Of a stretch of DNA of 64,000 nucleotides, positions 45,971-55,940 are shown piece after piece (within the stretch, counting starts at the first letter, position 1; each line of letters begins with the position of its first letter). The DNA comes from Cytophagales bacterium UBA2561 (GTDB lineage: Bacteria > Bacteroidota > Bacteroidia > Cytophagales > Thermoflexibacteraceae): positions 1 to 64,000 of the forward strand of contig DDLX01000008.1 of NCBI GenBank assembly GCA_002340355.1, in the 5' to 3' direction. Position numbers and translations under genes: made by a program. The notes beneath the pieces are model-generated. The model worked only from the letters and a program-made list of their open reading frames with translations, was not told the DNA's origin and did no database searches.

Positions 45971-46483
45971 TTAGTTTTCATTTATTTTTCCGCAATTAGT
46001 TTTTCGGCGAGTATCCGTAATTTGAATAATTCGCCAACCGTCAGGGGTTTTGAACATTTGAAACGCATTGACACCACAATGGCTAAACTTCTTTGAAACA
46101 TAAAATTGGTAAGGAGTCCAAGCCGTAGCCAGATTCGCATCAATCTGAATTATATAATCTAAAATTCGTTCATCATACATTTCTTGATGAGGAGTACCAA
46201 CTATTTTAATGAACTCATCTACAGACTCAGATTTGATGATGGGATTTCCAGCCTTATTAATGAAAGTAGTTTGTAAACGTGCTGAAGGATGAAACGTAGA
46301 ACGTATAGCTACACTATCTATCTGGCGCATTCCATCAAAAAGTTGCTGAATCACCTTAATAACTTCTTGTTCATCAGGTGAATAGGTTTTATTTTGGGCT
46401 TGTAATATATGTATCAAACCAAATCCAAAAAGGAACAAAATAATAAACTTTAGGTTCATTTTATGTATAATTTTTAGGTTCAT
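45971..46483 (-). CDS. Secreted NTF2-like protein
   Basis: 170 residues from the ATG at 46483, or 162 from the ATG at 46459, which gives a better signal peptide (MNLKFIILFLFGFGLIHILQ). The start region carries a duplicated ATGAACCTAAA. The mature part is an NTF2-like fold (VIKVIQQLFDGMRQIDSVAI, then TFHPSARLQTTFINKAGNPI, then ATAWTPYQFYVSKKFSHCGV). Members of this type are common in Bacteroidota with no known reaction. It starts three bases after the stop codon of the upstream alpha/beta hydrolase, so the two are co-transcribed. Confidence 0.85.
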   Translation of the reverse strand: MNLKIIHKMNLKFIILFLFGFGLIHILQAQNKTYSPDEQEVIKVIQQLFDGMRQIDSVAIRSTFHPSARLQTTFINKAGNPIIKSESVDEFIKIVGTPHQEMYDERILDYIIQIDANLATAWTPYQFYVSKKFSHCGVNAFQMFKTPDGWRIIQITDTRRKTNCGKINEN

Positions 46484-46486
46484 ATC

Positions 46487-47350
46487 TTATTCATATTTCA
46501 GAATAGCCTCATGAATTAGTTCTGGATGTGTCCAAGGTGTAAAATGATTCATATCAGGAATGAAAACAGTATCTAACTTAGCATTGATAAATTTTTTCTG
46601 AACAAAATCCAAATTTTCGGCGGGAGCAAGAAAATCTTTTCCTCCTTGAATGACGGTCGTAGGGTGCGTAATCGTTTGCCAAAGTGAATCCATTTTTCGA
46701 AGCTCATTAGCATGTTGTAACTTTTCATCATTAGCCACTCGCATTGAAGTCGGTACCATCCAGCGAAAAATCCACCAATCGGCAGGGTAGGAAATCCAAA
46801 ACACTTGCTCTAATTCGGGAGCCATTGTTCCCGCCACTAAGATTAGCGCTTTTATTTTATTGGGGTATTCCATTGCCATCCGTGCAATAATTGGCGCACC
46901 GAACGAATGACCTACTAGAATTATCTTTTCTTTATTTTTCTGAAATTCAGGTACTTGAGCAATAAATTGAGCTTGTTTTAAAATCGAAGGTTCAGATTTA
47001 CCAAAATCCGAATAACCATAACCTGCCCTATCTACCGAAATCATACGGAACTTTCGTACTAAAACCGAATCTTTCATAAAATCAAAAAAAGCGTCTGCTC
47101 CCCCTGGTGCGCCATGTACAAACATTAGTAACGGCAATGTATCTGATTTTGATACCTTAACATAACGCAAATTTCGTTTTTCAGATTCCATTGATATGGT
47201 CTGAATATCAGGAGATACAGGGGCATTTTTGAAGCTTTTCAATACTTTTTTATTGCTTTGACGAAACTGCATACAACTCCCAGCAATTAGGTATAATACC
47301 GAAAAAAGAATGATAATTCCCAGAAATTTTCGGTATTTTTTCATGTTCAA
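46487..47350 (-). CDS. Alpha/beta hydrolase
   Basis: 287 residues. An N-terminal membrane helix or lipoprotein-like signal (LGIIILFSVLYLIAGSCMQF) precedes the hydrolase domain. MFVHGAPGGADAFFDF gives the oxyanion region, VGHSFGAPIIARMA the nucleophile Ser, VIQGGKDFLAP the Asp and MNHFTPWTHPE the His, so the catalytic triad is complete. Cys at residue 26 fits a lipoprotein anchor, which would place it in the envelope. The substrate is unknown. It leads a two-gene unit with the NTF2-like gene. An exact -7 element lies 15 bases upstream of the start. Confidence 0.9.
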   Translation of the reverse strand: MNMKKYRKFLGIIILFSVLYLIAGSCMQFRQSNKKVLKSFKNAPVSPDIQTISMESEKRNLRYVKVSKSDTLPLLMFVHGAPGGADAFFDFMKDSVLVRKFRMISVDRAGYGYSDFGKSEPSILKQAQFIAQVPEFQKNKEKIILVGHSFGAPIIARMAMEYPNKIKALILVAGTMAPELEQVFWISYPADWWIFRWMVPTSMRVANDEKLQHANELRKMDSLWQTITHPTTVIQGGKDFLAPAENLDFVQKKFINAKLDTVFIPDMNHFTPWTHPELIHEAILKYE

Positions 47351-47364
47351 ACTTGATTTTTTTA

Positions 47365-47372
47365 CAAATCTA
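47365..47372 (-). promoter_or_regulatory. TAGATTTG, -7 element of the hydrolase/NTF2 pair
   Basis: Exact match on the minus strand with a very short leader to the ATG at 47350. Confidence 0.5.
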
Positions 47373-47418
47373 TGAAATTAAGTCGGAAGGAATTGAGTCT
47401 GTACCTATTTCTTTTCCT

Positions 47419-49329
47419 TTACCCTAGATGAAATCCTAAGACCAGGATATCGTCAATTTGTTCTTCTTTTCCTTGCCATTCCTTTAAAGTTTGAACTAGC
47501 ATATCATGTTGTTTTTCAAGAGAATACTTGTGTATTTCTTGGAATGTTGTTCGGAGTCGTTTTTGAGTAAATTTTTTACCTTGAGGTCCTCCAAATTGGT
47601 CTTGATAACCATCCGAAAAAACATATGCCATAATAGGAGTCTCCAAAGAAAGAGTTTGTTTTTGGAAGATACGTTGTTTTTCACGCTGAAGTCCACCAAT
47701 AGTTTTACGGTCTGCCCGAACAATTTTTAGTTCATCATCTTGAATGCAAATCAAAGGATTTTTTGCTCCTGCATATTCTAATAGATTATTTTTTTTGTCA
47801 TGACAACAAATCGCCATATCCATCCCGTCTCGATTAGCTGTTTTTTTCTGTTGTAAGGCTTTACGGATACTTTTGTGGAGTTCATTAAGGATTTTATCGG
47901 GTTCACTAAGATTCCGAACCGTAACGATTTCATTGAGCAAATTCACCCCAATCATGGACATAAATGCCCCTGGTACTCCATGCCCTGTACAATCAACGGC
48001 GGTAAAAATCACTTTCTCACTTTCAAATCCTTTCAGAATTGAGATTTCCTCACCATTTACCCACTTAGAAGTAAAAACAGGACGAAAATCTTTTTCTGTT
48101 ATCCAATAAAAATCACCTGAGACAACGTCTCTTGGTTTATAAAGAACAAAGGAATCAGGCAAGGCTTTTTTGAAATCAACTTCCTTCGGCAACGTGGCAT
48201 CTTGGATACGCTTAGCATAATTAATACTTGCTGTAATTTTCAGATTTTTATTTTCCAATACATCTAAAACTCCTTGTAGCTCATATTTTCTGGATTCAAT
48301 TTCTTTGTTCTGACGCAGGATTTCTACGTTTCGAATCTCTAATTGGCGACGGGATTGTTGTCCACTCTGATAAGCTACCCACAAAACACCAACTAACAGA
48401 ATAGCAAGCGTTCCACCAATAGCAACAGCATAGGTAATAATCCGATTATTTTCGAGTTTAAGGGCGTGTTCCTTGAGAGCTAATTCCTTGACAAGTTTGT
48501 CTTTTTCTAATGCCTTAATTTTATGAGCTTGTTCTTCACGAAGCAATTCAATCTCTCCTTTTTGTTCCGAAATACTTCGCACTTCATCAAGGGCAGCAGC
48601 AAGTTCTTCTTCTTGTTTTCGTTTTTCCTCTTCCATTGTTCGAATCCAAAGTTCGGCTTCTTCAACTTTAGCTTTATCATAAGAGTGCATTCCATAGTTA
48701 GGAGTGGCTCGTGCTGAATGTGCATAAAGTTTATAGTATTTAGCTGATTTTGAAGGTTTTTTAAGTTTTTCGTAGCTTTCAGCAAGTGCCTCATAGTAAG
48801 CACTAATAAGCATTTCTTTATGAACTACCTGAGCCACTCTCAGCCCTTTTTCATAAATCTCTACAGCTTTTTTATAGTTTTTAGTTTCTTGATAGACATT
48901 TCCAAGATTAAATAAGCCCTGAGCCACTTTTTCCTTTTGACGACTCTGAATATGAATTTGGATTGTTTTCTCAAGATATTGAATTGCCTTTTGATATTTT
49001 CCTGCTTCTCGATAGATACTAGCAAGATTACTGGCAAGCATAGCAGTGGTTGCCTCATTCCCTGTAGCTGTGCTTAGGCGGATCGATTGTTCAAAATAAT
49101 GGGCGGCTTTAGTCAAATCTTTTTTTTCCCAATAGACAAAAGCAATTCGGTTTAGATAATGTCCTGCCGTATTTTTATCTCCTTCATACTGAGACTGTAA
49201 GGCAGATAACTTATATTGTCGAATTTCCTCCTTGTTTAGAGACTCTTGGGCTTGGAGTAAACAAGGCATCAAAAAGCTCCATCCAATTATAGCTAAAATT
49301 CTGATAAATAACATCTTATAATTTATCAA
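47419..49329 (-). CDS. TPR sensor with SpoIIE-type (PP2C) phosphatase
   Basis: 636 residues. A signal or anchor segment (about 8-28) is followed by four to five TPRs at 35-230 (GKYQKAIQYLEKTIQIHIQS, then KNYKKAVEIYEKGLRVAQVV), a coiled coil (230-295), a membrane helix (YAVAIGGTLAILLVGVLWVA, about 303-323), a second coiled coil and a SpoIIE-type phosphatase (390-636, VFTAVDCTGHGVPGAFMSMI, then DDILVLGFHLG). The domain order suggests periplasmic TPRs that control a cytoplasmic phosphatase. It is a paralogue of the frameshifted phosphatase at 26999, and the catalytic region is well conserved between them. No STAS-domain partner is in the window. Confidence 0.92.
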   Translation of the reverse strand: MINYKMLFIRILAIIGWSFLMPCLLQAQESLNKEEIRQYKLSALQSQYEGDKNTAGHYLNRIAFVYWEKKDLTKAAHYFEQSIRLSTATGNEATTAMLASNLASIYREAGKYQKAIQYLEKTIQIHIQSRQKEKVAQGLFNLGNVYQETKNYKKAVEIYEKGLRVAQVVHKEMLISAYYEALAESYEKLKKPSKSAKYYKLYAHSARATPNYGMHSYDKAKVEEAELWIRTMEEEKRKQEEELAAALDEVRSISEQKGEIELLREEQAHKIKALEKDKLVKELALKEHALKLENNRIITYAVAIGGTLAILLVGVLWVAYQSGQQSRRQLEIRNVEILRQNKEIESRKYELQGVLDVLENKNLKITASINYAKRIQDATLPKEVDFKKALPDSFVLYKPRDVVSGDFYWITEKDFRPVFTSKWVNGEEISILKGFESEKVIFTAVDCTGHGVPGAFMSMIGVNLLNEIVTVRNLSEPDKILNELHKSIRKALQQKKTANRDGMDMAICCHDKKNNLLEYAGAKNPLICIQDDELKIVRADRKTIGGLQREKQRIFQKQTLSLETPIMAYVFSDGYQDQFGGPQGKKFTQKRLRTTFQEIHKYSLEKQHDMLVQTLKEWQGKEEQIDDILVLGFHLG

Positions 49330-49884
49330 GAGTTTTTTTTGTTGAGTGTTTGAACTCTAAAAAGGTACGTTAAGATGTTGTGTTTGTTTGTTTTATATCG
49401 AGGCATTAGGAGAGCATTGCTTCGAATCTTTGTCGTACTAGGATAGGACTTATCCTTCGTATTATCTTCGTTTTTATGTTATTATGTTACAAGGTAATAT
49501 AAAAATTTCTTTAAAGAACAGTAATTCGTAGAAATCCGTTTCCTAGTATTTAGATTTTTTACATTTATTAATGTTATCAAGTAAATGATTTATTCTTCTA
49601 TCAAACCTTCTTGATTTTCTAAATTTTCCTACAAAAGGAAGCCAAAAAATGATTATATGAAAGATTGACGATTCTTGCCTTTTTTGAAAGTTGCAAAAAC
49701 TAAAAAAATAGCTCTTAAATAACTGTAATGACTGTTTTTGTTAAGAATTTAACCCAAAATAACGTTGAAATTTCTTGTTCAAAAATCAAGGAAACTTAAA
49801 ACATTCCAAAAGTTTCCGTAGTTTTGTGCTTGTAATTGAATCTTTATTGAAAAACGTATTTTTACGCTTATTTTCTTACAAATT
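49330..49884. other. Divergent spacer upstream of the RND efflux genes
   Basis: About 555 bases. TAGTTTTG (49819-49826) is the likely -7 element for the efflux operon. For the phosphatase gene, TACCTTTT near 49358-49365 on the minus strand is one base off the consensus. No ORF, RNA or repeat is recognisable. Confidence 0.5.
49819..49826 (+). promoter_or_regulatory. TAGTTTTG, -7 element of the efflux operon
   Basis: Exact consensus, about 59 bases before the ATG at 49885. Confidence 0.5.
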
Positions 49885-51042
49885 ATGAAAAATAACGCCC
49901 TACGCTGGGGATATCTCTTCTTGATTTTAATGATTTGGGGTTGTTCAGAACCCACCGAAGAAACCCCAAAAACTTTGGAAGAAAAACAAAAAAAGCTGGC
50001 TGAATTACGTCAGCAAATAACTGAAATTCAATTTTCTATGCAAGAACTAGAAGCTGAAATTCAGAAAGAAACTGGAGGAACAAATAATGATCTCAGACGA
50101 GTAGAAGTTATCAAAACAAAACCTGTACTTTTTCAGCATTTTATTGAAGTGCAAGGCAATGTTGAGTCAGATAAAAACGTGACGGTTAATCCTGAATTTT
50201 CAGGAACAATTATCCAGAAAAATGTTGAAGAAGGACAGTCTGTCACTAAAGGTCAAGTACTGGCACAAATTGATGCTCAAACGATTCGTACACAAATCGA
50301 AGAATTAAAAACTCGTTTAGATTTGGCTACAACTACCTACGAACGTCAAAAAAATCTTTGGGAACAAAAAATTGGCTCAGAGATTCAATATTTACAAGCC
50401 AAAAATCAAAAAGAATCTCTCGAACGTAGTATCGAAAGTGTGAAAGCTCAACTGGATAAAACACTAATTAAATCACCTATTTCAGGCACAATTGATGAAA
50501 TTTTTGTGAATCAGGGAGAAATGGCAAATCCTGCTATGCCATTTTGCCGAGTAGTCAATTTAGCAAATGTTCAGGTGAATGCTGAAGTTTCTGAAGCCTA
50601 CACCAAAAACGTAAAACGAGGTGATAAAGTCACAGTGTCTTTTCCAAATTTAGACATTGAGAAAGAAGAAAGGATTGATTTGGTAGGACAATTTATCAAT
50701 CCACAAAACCGAACTTTCCGTATCCGACTAACTCTAAACAATTCGGACAAATCACTGAAGCCCAACTCAATGGCAGTAGTTAAAATTAAAGATTTTGAGA
50801 AACCAAATGTTTTAACTGTTCCTTCAAATATTATCCAGCAATCAGCAACAGGAGAAAGTTTCTTATTTGTGATTCGGAAGAAGGATAAGAAAAACATTGT
50901 TCAAAAAGCTACTATCAAAACTGGCATGACTTATCAAGGTCAGACGATGATTGAAGAAGGCTTACAAGCTGGAGATGAAGTCATTGAAAAAGGTTACAAT
51001 GAAGTAACTGATGGCGAGGAAGTGAACGTAGTAAAATCATAA
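49885..51042 (+). CDS. RND efflux periplasmic adaptor (HlyD/MFP family)
   Basis: 385 residues. A short lipoprotein signal (LFLILMIWGCSEP, Cys near 19) anchors it to the inner membrane. A first coiled coil (KTLEEKQKKLAELRQQITEI) is followed by the lipoyl-like fold (VTVNPEFSGTIIQKNVEEGQ, then DKTLIKSPISGTIDEIFVNQ), an alpha hairpin (about 130-185) and the beta-barrel domains. It bridges the pump in the next gene to an outer-membrane channel. The gene ends 13 bases before the pump gene, so they are one operon. No TolC-like gene is next to it. Confidence 0.94.
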   Translation: MKNNALRWGYLFLILMIWGCSEPTEETPKTLEEKQKKLAELRQQITEIQFSMQELEAEIQKETGGTNNDLRRVEVIKTKPVLFQHFIEVQGNVESDKNVTVNPEFSGTIIQKNVEEGQSVTKGQVLAQIDAQTIRTQIEELKTRLDLATTTYERQKNLWEQKIGSEIQYLQAKNQKESLERSIESVKAQLDKTLIKSPISGTIDEIFVNQGEMANPAMPFCRVVNLANVQVNAEVSEAYTKNVKRGDKVTVSFPNLDIEKEERIDLVGQFINPQNRTFRIRLTLNNSDKSLKPNSMAVVKIKDFEKPNVLTVPSNIIQQSATGESFLFVIRKKDKKNIVQKATIKTGMTYQGQTMIEEGLQAGDEVIEKGYNEVTDGEEVNVVKS

Positions 51043-51055
51043 AAAACTCCAAAAA

Positions 51056-54000
51056 ATGAAAGAAGAACAGCAAAAAGAATCCAATATTAAGCGGGAGTTT
51101 GGGTTAAGCAGTCTCTCAATTAATAATAGTACAAGTGTTTTTCTGTTAGCCACGATTATTACGGTCTTTGGGATTTTCTCTTATCTAACGATGCCCAAAG
51201 CACAATACCCTGATATCGTGTTGCCTACGGTTTATGTAAATACGATTTATCCAGGGAATTCACCTGTGGATATCGAAAACTTGATTACTCGACATATTGA
51301 AAAAGAGCTAAAAACAGTTAAAGGAATCAAGGATATTAAATCTACTTCAGCACAAGACGTTTCAGCGATTATTGTTGAATTTAATGAAGATGTACAAATT
51401 TCAAAAGCGATACAAGATACCAAAGATGCCGTTGATAAAGCCAAAAAAGATTTACCTACTGATTTAGATGACGACCCACAAGTTGAAGAAATTGATTTTT
51501 CAGAAATACCAATTATGGTAGTAAACTTATCAGGTGATTTTGAGATCAATAAACTCAAAGAATATGCTGAATATCTAGAAGATGAATTTGAAACTTTAAC
51601 TGAAGTCTCTAAAGTAAATATCAGTGGGGCATTAGACAGAGAGATTCAAATCAATGCGGATATTTATGAATTAGAAGCTCGACAAGTTACTTTTAATGAT
51701 ATTGAACAAGCAATTGCAGGCGAAAATATGACCCTTTCAGGTGGTGAAATGCGGACTGAAAATGGCTTTCGGCGGTCTATTCGAATCTCTGGAGAATTCA
51801 AAAATGTCTCTGAAATTGAGAATATTATCGTCAAAGCAGAGTCAGAACGCCCTATTTACCTAAAGGATATTGCTGAGGTCAAAGATAGTTATTTGGAAAG
51901 AGATAGTTATGCACGGCTAGCCAGTGGTGAAGATTTCGACACTAATGGCAGTTTTCCTGTAGTTTCGATTGAAATTATTAAGAAGGGAGGCGAAAATCTA
52001 ATTGATGCAGACGAAAAGATTCGGGTTATGTTGGATGAAGCCCATGGCACGGTCTTACCCTCTTCTCTGAATATTATTATTACTAATAATCAAGCTGACC
52101 AGATGAAAATGGATATTGATAACCTCGAAAACAGTATTATTTCTGGGGTTATTTTAGTCGTGGCAGTTTTGTTGTTTTTCATGGGCTTACGAAACGCTCT
52201 ATTTGTTGGCTTAGCAATTCCGTTATCTATGTTCCTTTCGTTTTTGTGGATGGGAGCAACAGGAGTAACGATTAATATGGTAATTCTTTTTGGCTTGATT
52301 CTGGCTTTGGGGATGCTGGTTGATAATGCCATTGTAGTTATTGAAAATATGTATCGCCTGATGGAGGAAGGTTCTTCTGCCATCAAAGCCACAAAAGAAG
52401 GTGCAGGAGAAGTTGCTATTGCCATTATTGCCTCAACTTTAACTACTGTAGCTGCCTTCGTACCTTTGGCTTTTTGGGGGGGAATTATGGGCGAGTTTAT
52501 GAAATATTTACCCATCACCCTGATCATTGTACTAGCTTCTTCTTTGTTTGTTGGCTTGGTCATCAATCCTGTAATAGCCAAGGTTTTTATGAAGGTAGAT
52601 GATGGTAATGTCAATCGAAATAAAAAACCTATTTTGCTTTCAGGTTTAATTTCAATTGGTTTATCTATTCCTTTGTACGCAATAAACTTAGCGGCAGATG
52701 AACCTAATTTTACATCCGCTAATTTATTGATGTTATTTGGACTTTTAGGATTAGGTAATTTATTTATTCTTAGACCAGTCGCTTATTGGTTCCAAAATGT
52801 ATTATTACCTGCAATTGAAAAAGTTTACTTGAAAGTATTACGATTTGCTTTACAAGGATTTCGACCTTACTTATTTTTTGTTGGCACAATTGCTTTCCTA
52901 ATTTTATCTATTACTATTTTCACGATTAACCTTCCAAAGGTAGAATTTTTTCCTCAAGGCGACCCTGAATATGTTTATTTGTATGTAGAAAATCCACTAG
53001 GAACAGATATCGAAAAGACTAACAAAATGATACACAAATTAGAGGAGAAAGTGTATCAAAAAATTACTCCATACAAAAAAATTATCAAGTCAGTCGTGAC
53101 GAATGTAGGGAAAAACGCAGGAAATCCAAATGAGTTCGGTGGCGGAGGCGGTATCACTCCTCATAAGGGACGAATTTCAATTTCCTTTATTCCCGAACAA
53201 TATCGGGGCGATATGAATACTAAAGAGGTCTTATTGACTTTGACAGAGTTAGCAGATGACTTCCCAGGAGTGAAAATTGTAGTAGATAGAAATAATAACG
53301 GACCTCCAGTAGGAAAGCCAGTAAGTATTGAAATGACAGGCGATGATTATTTGACCTTAATTCGGGAATCAGAAAGTGTCAAAAATATGATTGACAAAGC
53401 CAAGATACCAGGGATTACAGGCCTGAAAATGGAGCTAGAGACAGGTAAACCAGAATTATTATTCAATATTGATCGTGCTAAAGCTCGCCGTTATGGACTT
53501 TCGACAGGACAGTTAGGCATGGCTTTACGAACGGCTATTTACGGAAAAGAAGTTTCTAAATTTAAGGATAAAGACGAAGATTATCCTATCCAATTGCGCT
53601 TAGCAGATAAATATCGATACAATTTACCTTCCTTACTTGATCAACGAATTACTTTCAGAGATAATAAGGGGAGGTTTCATCAAGTACCCATTTCCGCAAT
53701 TGCTACTTTGGAGTATAGTTCATCTTTTGGCTCCGTAAAACGAAAGGATTTAGAAAAAATGATCATCGTGAGTGCCAATATTGTAGAGGGCTATAACGCA
53801 AACGAAATTGTAGGACAAGTTAAAAAAATGCTTGTTAATCATAAACTGGAAACAGGTTATAAATATCGTTTTGGTGGAGAACAAGAGGAACAAGCCAAAT
53901 CAATGGCTTTTTTAGGACGAGCGATGTTGATTGCAGTTTGTGTCATTTATTTGATTTTGGTATCGCAATTTAATTCAGTTACGATTCCATTTATCATTGT

Positions 54001-54568
54001 CCTATCGATTTTTTTCAGTACGATTGGCGTATTTTTAGGCTTGACCATTTTCCGAATGAACTTTGTAGTTATCATGACAGGTATCGGAATTATCTCGCTG
54101 GCGGGAGTTGTCGTAAATAATGCCATTGTATTAATTGACTACACCATTTTAGTCCAGAAACGAAAACGAGATGAATTAGGACTGGCTCAAAATGTTTCTT
54201 TACCAATGGATGTTTTACGAGAAAGCTTAGTTGAAGGTGGTTATACTCGTTTACGACCCGTACTTTTAACCGCAATCACTACCGTTTTAGGTCTAGTGCC
54301 TTTGGCAACAGGTTTTAATATTGACTTCTTTGGGTTATTTGCCCGATTTGATCCCGCTATTTTTATTGGTGGATCAAATGAAGCCATGTGGGGACCAATG
54401 GCATGGACAGTAATTTTTGGGTTAGTATTTGCAACATTCTTAACTTTAGTGATTGTTCCTGTAATGTATTTTATTAACGAACATCTGACCATTAAACTGA
54501 AACAAGGTTTCCGAAAAGTATCAGACTCAGGAAAGACAGAAACAGTCATTATCGAAGCCGAAGATTAA
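51056..54568 (+). CDS. RND-family efflux transporter permease
   Basis: 1170 residues with the AcrB-type layout: twelve membrane helices in two halves, each preceded by a large periplasmic loop. The first conserved helix pair is at about 345-400 (SGVILVVAVLLFFMGLRNAL), and helix 4 reads LGMLVDNAIVVIENMYRLME: Asp-Asn where the HAE1 type has Asp-Asp. This Asp-Asn form is known in some HAE1 pumps. Later landmarks are GISLAGVVVNNAIVLIDY-type sequence and RLRPVLLTAITTVLGLVPLA. A glycine-rich stretch (NEFGGGGGITPHKGRISISF) is unusual. Substrate unknown, drug or lipid export being likely. It forms an operon with the adaptor. Confidence 0.95.
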   Translation: MKEEQQKESNIKREFGLSSLSINNSTSVFLLATIITVFGIFSYLTMPKAQYPDIVLPTVYVNTIYPGNSPVDIENLITRHIEKELKTVKGIKDIKSTSAQDVSAIIVEFNEDVQISKAIQDTKDAVDKAKKDLPTDLDDDPQVEEIDFSEIPIMVVNLSGDFEINKLKEYAEYLEDEFETLTEVSKVNISGALDREIQINADIYELEARQVTFNDIEQAIAGENMTLSGGEMRTENGFRRSIRISGEFKNVSEIENIIVKAESERPIYLKDIAEVKDSYLERDSYARLASGEDFDTNGSFPVVSIEIIKKGGENLIDADEKIRVMLDEAHGTVLPSSLNIIITNNQADQMKMDIDNLENSIISGVILVVAVLLFFMGLRNALFVGLAIPLSMFLSFLWMGATGVTINMVILFGLILALGMLVDNAIVVIENMYRLMEEGSSAIKATKEGAGEVAIAIIASTLTTVAAFVPLAFWGGIMGEFMKYLPITLIIVLASSLFVGLVINPVIAKVFMKVDDGNVNRNKKPILLSGLISIGLSIPLYAINLAADEPNFTSANLLMLFGLLGLGNLFILRPVAYWFQNVLLPAIEKVYLKVLRFALQGFRPYLFFVGTIAFLILSITIFTINLPKVEFFPQGDPEYVYLYVENPLGTDIEKTNKMIHKLEEKVYQKITPYKKIIKSVVTNVGKNAGNPNEFGGGGGITPHKGRISISFIPEQYRGDMNTKEVLLTLTELADDFPGVKIVVDRNNNGPPVGKPVSIEMTGDDYLTLIRESESVKNMIDKAKIPGITGLKMELETGKPELLFNIDRAKARRYGLSTGQLGMALRTAIYGKEVSKFKDKDEDYPIQLRLADKYRYNLPSLLDQRITFRDNKGRFHQVPISAIATLEYSSSFGSVKRKDLEKMIIVSANIVEGYNANEIVGQVKKMLVNHKLETGYKYRFGGEQEEQAKSMAFLGRAMLIAVCVIYLILVSQFNSVTIPFIIVLSIFFSTIGVFLGLTIFRMNFVVIMTGIGIISLAGVVVNNAIVLIDYTILVQKRKRDELGLAQNVSLPMDVLRESLVEGGYTRLRPVLLTAITTVLGLVPLATGFNIDFFGLFARFDPAIFIGGSNEAMWGPMAWTVIFGLVFATFLTLVIVPVMYFINEHLTIKLKQGFRKVSDSGKTETVIIEAED

Positions 54569-54581
54569 AATAACATCATAT

Positions 54582-54624
54582 AAAAAAGACTTGGTGTGTT
54601 TTGAAAACTTACCAAGTCTTTTTT
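54582..54624. terminator. Bidirectional terminator with REP-like loop
   Basis: AAAAAAGACTTGGT pairs perfectly with ACCAAGTCTTTTTT (14 bp). The loop GTGTTTTGAAAACTT contains the same TTTTGAAAAC core as the REP-like repeats at 1096. It lies between the convergent pump and metK genes. Confidence 0.85.
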
Positions 54625-54662
54625 ATAACAAGAAACTATGTTTACTAAATAATATCTATTTA

Positions 54663-55940
54663 CTATAAACTAAATGCTTCTTTTACTTTATCTACATAAT
54701 CTAATTTTTCCCACGTAAAGAATTCTACTTTCTGACGAACTTTCTTGCGAGTTTCTACCCGTTGCGATTCATCTTCTTGAATTTCTACATAGAATAAATC
54801 TACTTCTGCTTCATAAGCATCACGTCCCATATGTCCGTATGCCGCTGTTGGTGAAAAAATAGGTTTTTTTAAACCTAGTCGCTCTACAATACTTTTTGGA
54901 CGCATATCAAAAATTTCAGATACTCGATTCGCAATTTCGATATCATCTAACTCAACTTTTGCCGTACCATATGTATTGATATTCAAAGAAACAGGATGCG
55001 ATACACCAATGGCATAGGCGACTTGTACTAAAACTTCATCAGCTACACCAGCCGCCACTAAGTTTTTAGCAATATGCCGAGTAGCATAAGCGGCACTTCT
55101 GTCTACTTTAGAAGCATCTTTTCCTGAAAAAGCACCACCACCGTGTGCGCCTTTTCCACCGTAAGTATCGACAATAATTTTCCGTCCTGTCAATCCTGCA
55201 TCCCCATGAGGACCTCCGATAACAAACTTACCTGTTGGATTAATATGATAAACAGTATTTTCGTCTAATAATTTAGCAGGAATTGCGCGAGGGATAAGAA
55301 TCGAAATCATATCTGATTTGATTTTTGCCAACATTTTTGATTCTTCATCAAAGTCATCATGTTGAGTCGAAATAACCACAGTATGTACTCGTGTAGGTTG
55401 GTTATTTTCATCATACTCAATCGTAACTTGTGCCTTCGAATCAGGGCGTAAATACGGCATTAATTCCAATTCATTTTTTCGAATATTGGCTAATTCCTTG
55501 ACCAAGCGATGTGAAAATGCCAATGCCATTGGCATATATTCAGGCGTTTCAGTAGTGGCATATCCAAACATCATCCCTTGATCACCTGCACCCTGTCCTT
55601 TATCTTCGCCTTCGCCTTCATTTACACCTTGAGCGATATCTGCCGACTGGCTGTGTAACGCAACTGTAACTCCACAAGATTCAGCATCAAATTGATAAGA
55701 ATCACTATTATAACCGATTTGTTTGATTTTTTCCCGTACAACGTCAGGAATTTCTACGTAAGCATTAGTTGTGATTTCGCCCGCCACTACTGCTAATCCA
55801 GTTGTTACAAGAGTTTCGCAAGCAACTCGTGAGTCAGGATCTTGTGCTAACATAGCATCTAAAACGGCATCGGAAATTTGGTCGGAAATTTTATCAGGGT
55901 GTCCTTCAGAAACGGACTCTGAGGTGAATAAATATGACAT
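54663..55940 (-). CDS. metK: S-adenosylmethionine synthetase
   Basis: 425 residues. The signature GHPDKISDQISDAVLDAML near the start, GAGDQGMMFGYATTETPEYM near 117 and GGGAFSGKDASKVDRSAAYA near 268 are all conserved, and FVIGGPHGDAGLTGRKIIVD is present. It makes SAM from methionine and ATP. The C-terminus is a little longer than in E. coli. It is a single gene with no visible SAM riboswitch upstream. Confidence 0.97.
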   Translation of the reverse strand: MSYLFTSESVSEGHPDKISDQISDAVLDAMLAQDPDSRVACETLVTTGLAVVAGEITTNAYVEIPDVVREKIKQIGYNSDSYQFDAESCGVTVALHSQSADIAQGVNEGEGEDKGQGAGDQGMMFGYATTETPEYMPMALAFSHRLVKELANIRKNELELMPYLRPDSKAQVTIEYDENNQPTRVHTVVISTQHDDFDEESKMLAKIKSDMISILIPRAIPAKLLDENTVYHINPTGKFVIGGPHGDAGLTGRKIIVDTYGGKGAHGGGAFSGKDASKVDRSAAYATRHIAKNLVAAGVADEVLVQVAYAIGVSHPVSLNINTYGTAKVELDDIEIANRVSEIFDMRPKSIVERLGLKKPIFSPTAAYGHMGRDAYEAEVDLFYVEIQEDESQRVETRKKVRQKVEFFTWEKLDYVDKVKEAFSL

